DNA of 64,000 nt, taken from assembly GCF_013033355.1 (NCBI RefSeq), contig NZ_WQDY01000002.1:124001-188000 (forward strand), given 5' to 3'. Of this stretch, positions 54,143 through 61,658 are shown in pieces; within the stretch, counting starts at the first letter, position 1, and every line of letters starts with the position of its first letter. The position numbers were made by a program, and so were the translations under genes. This DNA comes from Ruegeria lacuscaerulensis. Its GTDB lineage: Bacteria; Pseudomonadota; Alphaproteobacteria; Rhodobacterales; Rhodobacteraceae. Under the pieces are notes generated by a model. It was not told where the DNA came from. It did not search any database and worked only from the letters and a program-made list of their open reading frames with translations.

Positions 54143-54454
54143 TCAGTGCGTCCAGGGCGCGCGCCGGTCGGTAGCGAAGTTCTCGCCATACCCACGTGCA
54201 CGCAGATTTGGTTTGCGCTTATGCGGCTCGCTGACAGTGGCTTCGATACTGTTGTCTTTGGCGTAGTCCAGCGCCTCTTCCTTGGTATCGAATTTCAGGC
54301 GCACCTGTGTCTGCGTATCGGACGACGACGTCCAACCCATCAGCGGATCAACCTCGCGCGAAGACGCAGGAGCATATTCCAGAACCCACTTGCGGGTCTT
54401 GGCCATTCCCGAAGTCATGGCATTCCTTGCAGGTTGGTAAATCCGTGCGCGCAT
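54143..54454 (-). CDS. NADH dehydrogenase accessory subunit, NDUFS4-like
   Basis: 103-residue protein of the ETC complex I (NDUFS4 / 18-kDa subunit) family: [55 protein letters not shown] and a C-terminal [17 protein letters not shown]. Accessory subunit near the N-module of complex I, found in alphaproteobacteria and mitochondria, and usually encoded away from the nuo operon as here. Confidence 0.95.
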   Translation of the reverse strand: MRARIYQPARNAMTSGMAKTRKWVLEYAPASSREVDPLMGWTSSSDTQTQVRLKFDTKEEALDYAKDNSIEATVSEPHKRKPNLRARGYGENFATDRRAPWTH

Positions 54455-54607
54455 GTCGCCTCTCCGTACTCGCTTGGCTAGGGGTGTTTATGCGTCAGAC
54501 GCGCCGCCCGGACAAGCCCGCAATTGTCGCAATTGAAGCGATTGGAAATGCCCCCTTGAACAAGAACAAAAACAGACCAAAATCAGGCCCGAAAGGAATC
54601 CCCCCTT

Positions 54608-56794
54608 ATGGCCTATGCACATTCCGACAAGACGCAACTGATCTCTGAAGATGTCCGCGCCCGCCTGAAGCTTGAAGGCGGCAAGGCATTTGTCATGCAC
54701 ACTGATTTTGCGCCCGCAGGGGATCAGCCAACGGCCATCAAGGAACTGGCGGGCGGCGTTCAGGACGGTGAACGTGATCAGGTTTTGCTGGGCGCGACCG
54801 GCACAGGCAAGACCTTCACTATGGCCAAGGTGATCGAGGAAACCCAGCGCCCCGCCATCATCCTTGCGCCCAACAAGACGTTGGCCGCGCAGCTCTATGG
54901 TGAGTTCAAAGGCTTCTTCCCCGAAAACTCGGTCGAGTATTTCGTCAGCTACTATGACTATTACCAGCCCGAGGCCTATGTGCCGCGTAGCGATACCTAC
55001 ATAGAAAAAGAATCCCAGATCAACGAACAGATCGACCGGATGCGCCACTCGGCCACCCGCGCGCTGCTGGAGCGGGATGACGTGATCATCGTGGCCTCGG
55101 TGTCTTGCATCTACGGTATCGGTTCGGTCGAGACCTATGGGGCGATGACGCAGGACCTGAAGGTGGGCAGCGAGTATGATCAGCGGCAGGTGATGGCGGA
55201 TCTGGTGGCCCAGCAATACCGCCGCAACGATCAGGCGTTTCAGCGCGGTTCGTTCCGTGTTCGCGGTGACAGCCTCGAAATCTGGCCCGCCCACCTTGAG
55301 GACCGTGCATGGAAGCTGTCCTTCTTCGGCGAAGAACTGGAACAGATCACCGAATTCGACCCGCTGACCGGCGAGCGCACCGCGACGATGGAGCAGGTGC
55401 GGGTCTACGCAAACTCCCACTACGTGACGCCGAAACCAACGATGCAGCAGGCAATCATCGGGATCAAAAAGGAACTGCGCATTCGGCTGGACCAATTGGT
55501 GGGCGAAGGCAAGCTGCTGGAGGCCCAGCGTCTGGAACAGCGCACCAATTTCGATCTGGAAATGCTTGAGGCCACCGGCGTCTGCAACGGGATCGAGAAC
55601 TACTCGCGCTATCTGACGGGCCGCGCGCCGGGCGAACCGCCCCCGACCCTGTTCGAGTTCATCCCGGACAACGCCATTGTCTTCGCGGACGAATCCCACG
55701 TCAGCGTCCCGCAGATCGGCGGCATGTACCGGGGCGACTATCGGCGCAAATTCACGCTGGCCGAACATGGGTTCCGCCTCCCGTCCTGCATGGACAACCG
55801 CCCGCTGAAGTTCGAGGAATGGGACGCCATGCGCCCGCAATCCGTCTTCGTCTCGGCCACCCCTGCCAAGTGGGAGATCGAACAGACCGGCGGTGTCTTC
55901 ACCGAACAGGTGATCCGCCCCACCGGCCTGCTGGACCCCGAGGTTGAAATCCGCCCCGTCAGCATGCAGGTCGATGATTTGCTGGACGAGGTACGCAAAG
56001 TCACCGCCAACGGGTTCCGTACGCTGGTCACGACGCTGACCAAACGCATGGCCGAGGACCTGACCGAATACATGCACGAACAGGGCATCAAGGTGCGCTA
56101 CATGCACTCGGATATCGACACGATCGAGCGAATCGAAATCCTGCGCGACCTGCGCTTAGGGGCCTTCGACGTCCTGATCGGCATCAACCTGCTGCGCGAA
56201 GGTTTGGACATCCCCGAATGCGGGCTGGTCGCCATTCTGGACGCCGACAAAGAAGGCTTCCTGCGGTCCGAGACCTCTCTGGTTCAGACCATCGGCCGCG
56301 CCGCGCGGAACGCCGATGGCCGGGTGATCATGTATGCCGACAAGATCACCGGTTCCATGGAACGCGCGCTGAATGAGACCAACCGCCGCCGCGCCAAACA
56401 GATCGCCTATAACGAGGAACACGGCATCACGCCCGAGACGGTGAAGAAGAATGTCGAGGACGTTCTGGCCGGGCTTTATGAGGGCGACGTCGACATGAAC
56501 CGCGTCACCGCCACCATCGACAAACCGATGCACGGCGCGAACCTTGAGGCGCATCTGGACGGCCTGCGCGAACAAATGCGCAAAGCTGCCGAGAATCTGG
56601 AATTTGAAGAGGCCGCCAACATCCGGGATGAGATCAAACGTCTGGAAGCGGTCGATCTGGCCGTCGCCGACGACCCCATGGCGCGGCAATGGGTGGTCGA
56701 GAAGGCCTCGGAAGACGCAGTGAAAGCGCGCGGACGGTCAACGGCTGGCAGGCCGGGTCAGCGGGGTGGGAATGTGAAGCGGAGGAAACGGTAG
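54608..56794 (+). CDS. uvrB: UvrABC excinuclease subunit B
   Basis: 728-residue DNA repair helicase-like protein. Walker A GATGTGKT near residue 60, damage-probing beta-hairpin in [22 protein letters not shown] near 114-135, helicase motifs [18 protein letters not shown] and [13 protein letters not shown], and a C-terminal UVR domain ([17 protein letters not shown]). Receives damaged DNA from UvrA and loads UvrC. The last 50 residues are basic ([19 protein letters not shown]), longer than in E. coli. Confidence 0.97.
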   Translation: MAYAHSDKTQLISEDVRARLKLEGGKAFVMHTDFAPAGDQPTAIKELAGGVQDGERDQVLLGATGTGKTFTMAKVIEETQRPAIILAPNKTLAAQLYGEFKGFFPENSVEYFVSYYDYYQPEAYVPRSDTYIEKESQINEQIDRMRHSATRALLERDDVIIVASVSCIYGIGSVETYGAMTQDLKVGSEYDQRQVMADLVAQQYRRNDQAFQRGSFRVRGDSLEIWPAHLEDRAWKLSFFGEELEQITEFDPLTGERTATMEQVRVYANSHYVTPKPTMQQAIIGIKKELRIRLDQLVGEGKLLEAQRLEQRTNFDLEMLEATGVCNGIENYSRYLTGRAPGEPPPTLFEFIPDNAIVFADESHVSVPQIGGMYRGDYRRKFTLAEHGFRLPSCMDNRPLKFEEWDAMRPQSVFVSATPAKWEIEQTGGVFTEQVIRPTGLLDPEVEIRPVSMQVDDLLDEVRKVTANGFRTLVTTLTKRMAEDLTEYMHEQGIKVRYMHSDIDTIERIEILRDLRLGAFDVLIGINLLREGLDIPECGLVAILDADKEGFLRSETSLVQTIGRAARNADGRVIMYADKITGSMERALNETNRRRAKQIAYNEEHGITPETVKKNVEDVLAGLYEGDVDMNRVTATIDKPMHGANLEAHLDGLREQMRKAAENLEFEEAANIRDEIKRLEAVDLAVADDPMARQWVVEKASEDAVKARGRSTAGRPGQRGGNVKRRKR

Positions 56795-56884
56795 ACCGTT
56801 AAAGACGTAATTCAAAGATGCCGCGCGTGGCGAAATTTGATTCTGTCACCTTGCCCAACGGTGTTCTGTAGCTAGGTTCAGGTT

Positions 56885-57313
56885 ATGCGAGCCGTTTTGT
56901 TATTAATGATCCTCAGCACCCCTGCCTACGCGTGGGATGTAACCGTTGATGAAATTTGCACCCTGTCGCACGAGACCGACGCGGCGAAAATATTCCTTAC
57001 CTACGAGCCGTCCAAGCCGCTTTATACAATCACCGTGACCCAAGCGAACTCTGATTGGACACAGACTCCGTGGTTCGCAATGCGCTTCGAAGGATCGTCC
57101 CCAATCGAAATTGCCACATCCCGCCATATTCTTTCCGACGACGCAAAGTCATTGACGGTTACAAATACGGGTTTCGGAAACGTGCTTGATGGGTTGGAGT
57201 ACAACCAAATAGCCTACGCATACACACAGGATCATGTGGCCACATTCTCGCTGGACGGCGCTGCTGACCCGGTGCGGATTTTCCGCGAATGTGCTGGGGC
57301 TCAACTGTCATAA
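56885..57313 (+). CDS. Exported hypothetical protein downstream of uvrB
   Basis: 142-residue protein with a signal peptide (MRAVLLLMILSTPAYA) and a soluble, beta-rich mature domain containing two cysteines (C near residue 26 and near 137) that could form a disulfide. No known domain recognised. It follows uvrB by 90 bp but need not be related to repair. Probably periplasmic. Confidence 0.6.
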   Translation: MRAVLLLMILSTPAYAWDVTVDEICTLSHETDAAKIFLTYEPSKPLYTITVTQANSDWTQTPWFAMRFEGSSPIEIATSRHILSDDAKSLTVTNTGFGNVLDGLEYNQIAYAYTQDHVATFSLDGAADPVRIFRECAGAQLS

Positions 57314-57401
57314 CCCATCCGGAATATGACCATTCCTGATTTTTGCCTCAGCGCGTTTCCACGGTATTTAGTTTGATTGCATAAGTCTCGAACGCCCATA
57401 C

Positions 57402-57426
57402 CCCGCGCGAGTGCTTCTCGCGCGGG
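57402..57426. terminator. Hairpin between convergent genes
   Basis: CCCGCGCGAG-TGCTT-CTCGCGCGGG, ten perfect pairs, in the 120-bp space between two convergent genes and 8 bases past the minus-strand stop codon. No T-run; could block transcription from both sides. Confidence 0.5.
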
Positions 57427-57433
57427 TCCGTGC

Positions 57434-57727
57434 TCACCCCTTATCCCAATGGGCAATCACATCATACCCAACTGGTGAGGGAGGGCCTTCCATAAATTCA
57501 GCAAAATGCCCCCAGAGCTCGGCCACTTTCGAGGCGTTCGCGTTCGATGTTTCCTCACTCTCGACCACAGAGATCACATAGCCTGAACCGTCTTCATTCA
57601 TGACATTGGTAAAGCTGTGCATGCCGGGCATGCCCATAATTTCGGATTTCAGTGCATTCATCTTCTCAGTTGCGGCGTCACGGGTGCCGGGCTTCATTTT
57701 AAATTGAGTAATTCGCGCAAACATCAT
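57434..57727 (-). CDS. Small dimeric alpha-beta barrel protein
   Basis: 97-residue protein with the pattern of antibiotic-biosynthesis-monooxygenase-like (ABM/DABB) ferredoxin folds: FARITQFKMKPG (strand), helix DAATEKMNALKSEI, MPGMHSFTNVMNEDGSGYVISVVES (strands) and a second helix. Members act in oxidation or degradation of small aromatic molecules or are structural; function here unknown. Confidence 0.65.
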   Translation of the reverse strand: MMFARITQFKMKPGTRDAATEKMNALKSEIMGMPGMHSFTNVMNEDGSGYVISVVESEETSNANASKVAELWGHFAEFMEGPPSPVGYDVIAHWDKG

Positions 57728-57910
57728 TTTCCTCCCTCATGGGACGAGATTGCGCTGTGCTGGGTTTGTGCAACCTCGCCAAGAACATATTAACACGCCG
57801 CTAAATAATCTCATATTGAGAGTTTGTTATTCGAGGTAATTTCAACTTTAAGCCTCAGCAATTTGCGACGGCTGACACTTCACAGTTGCAGCCCAGCGCT
57901 CTCTGCTTCA

Positions 57911-57941
57911 CGTTTGAAATCACAAATTGTGATTCCAAACG
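57911..57941. promoter_or_regulatory. 31-bp dyad at the start of the ORF6N-domain gene
   Basis: Outer arms CGTTTG / CAAACG, one mismatched pair, then the perfect inner dyad AATCACAA-A-TTGTGATT (57918-57934). It ends 6 bases before the ATG at 57948, covering the ribosome-binding region. A near copy of the inner core lies inside the gene at 58147-58163. Looks like an autoregulatory operator or a translation-blocking hairpin. Confidence 0.65.
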
Positions 57942-57947
57942 GTTGCC

Positions 57948-58649
57948 ATGACGAACACCTTGCCCAGCACGCATGAGGTCCAAAGCGCCATTCACCGCGT
58001 GCGTGGCACCCGCGTGGTGCTGGCCGAGGATCTGGCACAGTTCTATGGAAAATCCGTCAGCGCCTTCAATCAGGCCGTGTCGCGCAACAAGGACCTGTTC
58101 GAGGGCTACCGCTTTCAACTGACCGATGCCGAAGTCGCCGAGTTGCAATCACAAAATGTGATTTCAAAACCCAAGGGGCGCGGTGGGCGGCGGGTCAATC
58201 CTTGGGTCTATACCGACTACGGCGTGGCCATCGCCTCGGCCCTGTTCAAGGACCCGCGTGCGATCAGGATCACGCGGATGATTACCGAGGCCTTTGTCGA
58301 CGGCGCGAATGCATTGGCCGAAACTCCGCGCAGCGCGCCGGAAATCCTGCCGCCCGAGGACACCCCCGCCCCGCTGCTGCCCAATGGTGAGCAGTTGCGC
58401 GATCTGGCCGAAAACATCCTCGATTCCGGGCAGCAGAGCCTTGTGGATTACATCGCCAACCCAACCACCAAGCGCCAGAAGGCCGTGGCGGCGATCATGA
58501 AAACCTTGGCTGAGACCGCAGGTGAAGAGGTCCGCACCCAACAGGAACGCCTGCGCCTGCGCATTGCCGAGCGTCTGGCTACCGGTGACTACGCCGATGA
58601 TGATGACCGCAAACAGTTGCTGGAATTGCTGCAGGCGATGAAGGGTTAA
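57948..58649 (+). CDS. ORF6N-domain DNA-binding protein
   Basis: 233-residue protein whose N-terminal 110 residues match the ORF6N (KilA-N-like) domain: HRVRGTRVVLAEDLAQFYGKSVSAFNQAVSRNKDLFEGYRFQLTDAEV. This domain is common in phage and plasmid genes. The rest is helical, acidic and may dimerise. No other phage gene is nearby. A 31-bp dyad precedes the ATG and a related core lies in its own coding sequence, suggesting self-regulation. Ends in a four-base convergent overlap with the YjbR-like gene. Confidence 0.8.
   Translation: MTNTLPSTHEVQSAIHRVRGTRVVLAEDLAQFYGKSVSAFNQAVSRNKDLFEGYRFQLTDAEVAELQSQNVISKPKGRGGRRVNPWVYTDYGVAIASALFKDPRAIRITRMITEAFVDGANALAETPRSAPEILPPEDTPAPLLPNGEQLRDLAENILDSGQQSLVDYIANPTTKRQKAVAAIMKTLAETAGEEVRTQQERLRLRIAERLATGDYADDDDRKQLLELLQAMKG
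58147..58163. promoter_or_regulatory. Second copy of the ORF6N-gene dyad core, inside the gene
   Basis: AATCACAAAATGTGATT differs from the upstream core AATCACAAATTGTGATT at one base; 229 bp separate the two. It encodes QSQNVIS. The spacing (about 22 helical turns) would allow repression by DNA looping. Confidence 0.5.
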
Positions 58650-58999
58650 ACCCCCAGCTCTGCCCGCAACTTTTTAGTCAGCTTCGCAACGACCAGATCA
58701 TAAGAGGTCACGATATGTTCGCGCAGCGACGCGTCACTCATCCCGCGTTCCTCGTGTACCTGCAGCCATTTCATCCCGCGCGAAGCCAGATAGGGCGCTG
58801 GGCGGATACCGGGCTCGTCACTTAGAACTTCAAAGGCGAGATCGGTGGCTTTGAAGGTGAAAGCATCCTGGCCATTGTTCCAGCCGCAGATCGCAAACAC
58901 CTTGTCACCCACTTTCCAAACATCCGCATCACCCCATTGCACCACATGGGTGGTCGCTTTGAGAGTGTCGCAGAAACGGTTGAACTCGTCGCGGGTCAT
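58646..58999 (-). CDS. MmcQ/YjbR-family protein
   Basis: 117-residue protein of the YjbR/MmcQ family (double-wing fold): EFNRFCDTLKATTHVVQWGDADVWKVGDKVFAICG, FKATDLAFEVL, and PAPYLASRGMKWLQVHEE with YDLVVAKLTKKLRAEL at the end. Family members are proposed DNA-binding or acid/stress proteins; function not established. Starts 7 bases after the Excalibur-domain gene, so likely in one transcript. Confidence 0.88.
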   Translation of the reverse strand: MTRDEFNRFCDTLKATTHVVQWGDADVWKVGDKVFAICGWNNGQDAFTFKATDLAFEVLSDEPGIRPAPYLASRGMKWLQVHEERGMSDASLREHIVTSYDLVVAKLTKKLRAELGV

Positions 59000-59006
59000 G
59001 CAGGGA

Positions 59007-59414
59007 TCAGGGGCGCAGGAATCTGGCGTTACCGACCTGTTTCTCCGCTTGCAAAGGCGTATCTACCGCGCTTTGTCGGCCAGAGTCGCATGCGATTCCA
59101 TCTGCATCCGGGTCATTGCGCAAATGATAGCCAGGCTGCCCTTCGTAATACGGGCCGGGCAGGATTTTTTGCGCCGCGTGGCACCCTCCGACAAGCGCCG
59201 CAAGGTGAAATACGGCCTCTTCGCGCTCAAAATCCGATGTGCGTATGAACACGCTCAGCGCAATCGCCGCAGTTGTGACCGGAAGCATCAAAATCATCAG
59301 CATAATCCGAACCGGTGACAGCGCCCTTTTACGGGTCACTTCCGCACGCCGCTGGCGTTCTGGGCAGGTCGGATCGGTAAAGACCGGACGCAGGGAGGAT
59401 TCTCGGGTCGTCAT
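59007..59414 (-). CDS. Excalibur-domain membrane protein
   Basis: 135-residue protein: basic N-terminus, one membrane helix (RIMLMILMLPVTTAAIALSVFI near residues 34-55) and a C-terminal Excalibur-like calcium-binding domain (GCHAAQKILPGPYYEGQPGYHLRNDPDADGIACDSG), an EF-hand-like loop (DPDADGIA) with two flanking cysteines. Found in extracellular or periplasmic proteins. The ATG at 59414 is preferred; the frame extends 18 codons upstream. Confidence 0.72.
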   Translation of the reverse strand: MTTRESSLRPVFTDPTCPERQRRAEVTRKRALSPVRIMLMILMLPVTTAAIALSVFIRTSDFEREEAVFHLAALVGGCHAAQKILPGPYYEGQPGYHLRNDPDADGIACDSGRQSAVDTPLQAEKQVGNARFLRP

Positions 59415-59555
59415 ACGGCCTGAGTATACACGGTTTGTGGCAATTCCGAGCCCCCTGAGTCCGAACACGAGTGATTAAGTTTTGGTGATCGGAACTGTCG
59501 CGAACCGAGACATCAAAGGTTAAAGTAATTTGGACCAGAGCAGGCGGGGCACAGA

Positions 59556-60059
59556 ATGACAGAAACGAACCCTTTTCGAGCCGTAGATGATCACGCCCGA
59601 AAACTGGCCTACGACCTTATTGCGTCGGCGACCTTCGGGGCGTTGGCGGTAAACCGCCCGGATACAGGGTTGCCATCTGTCTCTCGGATCGCGCTGGCCA
59701 TGGCACCAGATGGATTGCCCATGACGCTGATCTCTGCGTTAGCCGATCATACGCGCGCCCTGACCGCATATCCAAACTGCGCCATTTTAGTTGGTGAACC
59801 CGGCGACACCGGCGATCCGCTGACCCATCCGCGGCTGACCCTGCATGCTCAAGCCGGATTTGTCGTGCCCGGTACACCTGAACACTTTGACCTACGTAAC
59901 AGCTACCTAAGCCAACGCCCAAAAGCCAAGCTGTATGTCGATTTTTCGGATTTCAGATTTGTCCGCTTTGCTGTCACTGACGCGCTGTTGAACGGCGGTT
60001 TTGGCAAGGCATGGCGCCTTGCCCCTGAAGATATTCGAGCCGATCAACGCACAACATGA
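59556..60059 (+). CDS. HugZ/pyridoxamine-phosphate-oxidase-like protein
   Basis: 167-residue split-barrel flavin-binding-type protein: ARKLAYDLIASATFGALAVN, LPSVSRIALAMAPDGLPMTLISALADHTRAL and NSYLSQRPKAKLYVDFSDFRFVRF resemble the N-terminal part of HugZ heme oxygenases. The C-terminal DUF2470 heme-binding domain is absent, so heme cleavage cannot be assumed. The 3' end overlaps the convergent UspA gene by 16 bases. Confidence 0.8.
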   Translation: MTETNPFRAVDDHARKLAYDLIASATFGALAVNRPDTGLPSVSRIALAMAPDGLPMTLISALADHTRALTAYPNCAILVGEPGDTGDPLTHPRLTLHAQAGFVVPGTPEHFDLRNSYLSQRPKAKLYVDFSDFRFVRFAVTDALLNGGFGKAWRLAPEDIRADQRTT

Positions 60060-60448
60060 ACCGCACACGCCGCGTGCCGCACAACGTGGTTCGCCGTAGA
60101 GCCCAACAGCAAGTCCTGCATACCTGGGCGGTGCGATGCCATAATGATCAAGTCAGGTTTATGCTCACTGGCCCAATCCAGGATAGTACGGCCTGAATGC
60201 CCCTCGATCACGATACCCTTTGCATTGGGCAATTTGGCGGCAAGGCTGTCCAACTCGGCCTGAAGCGCTTTACGCGCCTCGGTCAGATACTCGGGTGGCA
60301 TGTACGAGATGGCATAGTTGGGGATATGTTCAACCACGTGAAGTAGAGTGACCTGAGCATCTGGCGTTGCCAAAACCTCTGCCAGTTTCAAAGGGCCGGA
60401 AATATCCCGTTCTGCATCAAAGGAAATCGGGACCAAAATATTGTGATA
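60044..60448 (-). CDS. Universal stress protein (UspA family)
   Basis: 134-residue UspA-fold protein: start MYHNILVPISFDAERD, central GIVIEGHSGRTILDWASEHKPDLIIMASHRPG and LLLGSTANHVVRHAACAVHVVR, which carries the ATP-binding GS. Start at 60448 chosen because GGAGG lies 8 bases upstream. General stress role; specific function unknown. Confidence 0.9.
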   Translation of the reverse strand, partial: YHNILVPISFDAERDISGPLKLAEVLATPDAQVTLLHVVEHIPNYAISYMPPEYLTEARKALQAELDSLAAKLPNAKGIVIEGHSGRTILDWASEHKPDLIIMASHRPGMQDLLLGSTANHVVRHAACAVHVVR

Positions 60449-60520
60449 CATGACGCGTACCTCCGTTTCATTCATCGGAAATTTGCACCAATACCAAGGG
60501 GTCGGCTTTGATTTAGGTCA

Positions 60521-60844
60521 CTAAGTACCAAATGTTTCGGCAACGTCATACATCACCGGCTCGAAGCTTTTGCACATTTCGTTTATTCTACGATTGCGGT
60601 CGCGCATTTCCGGCGTGCGTAGCATGGCCAGGAAATCCTCGCGCCGTTCCCATTGCGAATAGTTGGCAATCCGAGTTTGTGCATCATTGACATGTAAACC
60701 TGCGGCGATGAACCCCGGCTGCTTAGAAATGAACTCGGCATAGGCATCGGTCAGCGCTTCAAGCAGGTCATGACATGTGCCCGGCGTCATCTCGAATGTG
60801 GTGATTACGGTCTGGACGCTGGCATTTTTCGCGATGTGCGGCAT
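60521..60844 (-). CDS. Antibiotic-biosynthesis-monooxygenase-domain protein
   Basis: 107-residue ABM-fold protein: VQTVITTFEMTPGTCHDLLEALTDAYAEFISKQPGFIAAGLHVNDAQTRIANYSQWERREDFLAM is the usual strand-helix-strand pattern with the IANYSQW block. Often heme- or quinone-related monooxygenases or of unknown role. Same strand as the UspA gene, 72 bases upstream of it. Confidence 0.82.
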   Translation of the reverse strand: MPHIAKNASVQTVITTFEMTPGTCHDLLEALTDAYAEFISKQPGFIAAGLHVNDAQTRIANYSQWERREDFLAMLRTPEMRDRNRRINEMCKSFEPVMYDVAETFGT

Positions 60845-60967
60845 CTGGAATCTCCCTTGTTCTGGTCGAGCCTAACACAAGTTCTAAAAAGGTCCCGGGG
60901 TTTCCTGAACGGTGCGCCACAAACCGGTATTTGCGAAAAAGTAAGAATAACTAACGTTCCGTTAACT

Positions 60968-61648
60968 ATGCTGCCCGATGCTTTGCGCATGTTCCGGCTT
61001 GGCTGTCTTTTTGCTCTGTTGTTTATGGCGTCCCCCGCGTGGCCAGGCGCCTGGCTGCGCGCCAAGGACTCGGCATTTACTGCCGCGTCGGTCACAGTTT
61101 TCACAGATGACTACGGGTACGACTATAAGTCAGCTCTGTATGCGGAATGGGGGTACCGCGAGAACCTGACACTGGGTTTCGACTTTGAAGAAAACCGTGA
61201 CATTTATGGGCACGCCACCGTTTTCGCCCGCGTTCCGGTTGCCGATCTGAACAATATAGGGCGCTTCGCAGCAGAGCTCGGCGTCGGAGTGCATCATCGA
61301 CACCGTGACGCATGGGCCCTTTACAAGGCGACACTGTCCTATGGCAAAGGTTTCCAGACCGGCTGGGGCAGCGGGTGGGTCGCAATTGACACAACGCTGG
61401 AATACCGAACTCACGATGCGCTTTTCAGAAAGCTGGATATTACGACCGGTCTGTCCGCACCCAGATTGCTCAACCCGCTGTTGCAGATAGAAACATCCTA
61501 TCGCTCCGGGGACCCGTTGTATTGGCGTGTGCGCCCTTCAGTCATGATCCGCAAGCAGGACAGACCGACAACATGGGTTCTGGGGTTGGAACGAAAAGAT
61601 GCCCGCAATGATATGGGCATCAAGGTCGCAATATGGGCGGATTTCTGA
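60968..61648 (+). CDS. Exported, probably outer-membrane-like hypothetical protein
   Basis: 226-residue protein with a signal peptide (MFRLGCLFALLFMASPAWPGAW near residues 8-29) and a mature part made of alternating amphipathic strands (SALYAEWGYRENLTLGFDFEENRD, VFARVPVADL, ATLSYGKGFQTGWGSGWVAIDTTLEYR) ending in aromatic F, as in outer-membrane beta-barrels. Start 60968 or 60989; neither has a good ribosome-binding site. Family not recognised. Confidence 0.65.
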   Translation: MLPDALRMFRLGCLFALLFMASPAWPGAWLRAKDSAFTAASVTVFTDDYGYDYKSALYAEWGYRENLTLGFDFEENRDIYGHATVFARVPVADLNNIGRFAAELGVGVHHRHRDAWALYKATLSYGKGFQTGWGSGWVAIDTTLEYRTHDALFRKLDITTGLSAPRLLNPLLQIETSYRSGDPLYWRVRPSVMIRKQDRPTTWVLGLERKDARNDMGIKVAIWADF

Positions 61649-61658
61649 AACCCGCAGA

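Noticed and set aside
54488..56107. 539-codon open frame on the strand opposite uvrB
   Set aside because: It lies entirely antisense to uvrB, is a by-product of high-GC codon usage, and its product has no family features or ribosome-binding site.
57948..58649. Prophage or mobile island suggested by the ORF6N domain
   Set aside because: No integrase, terminase, tail or att repeats nearby; neighbours are ordinary chromosomal genes.
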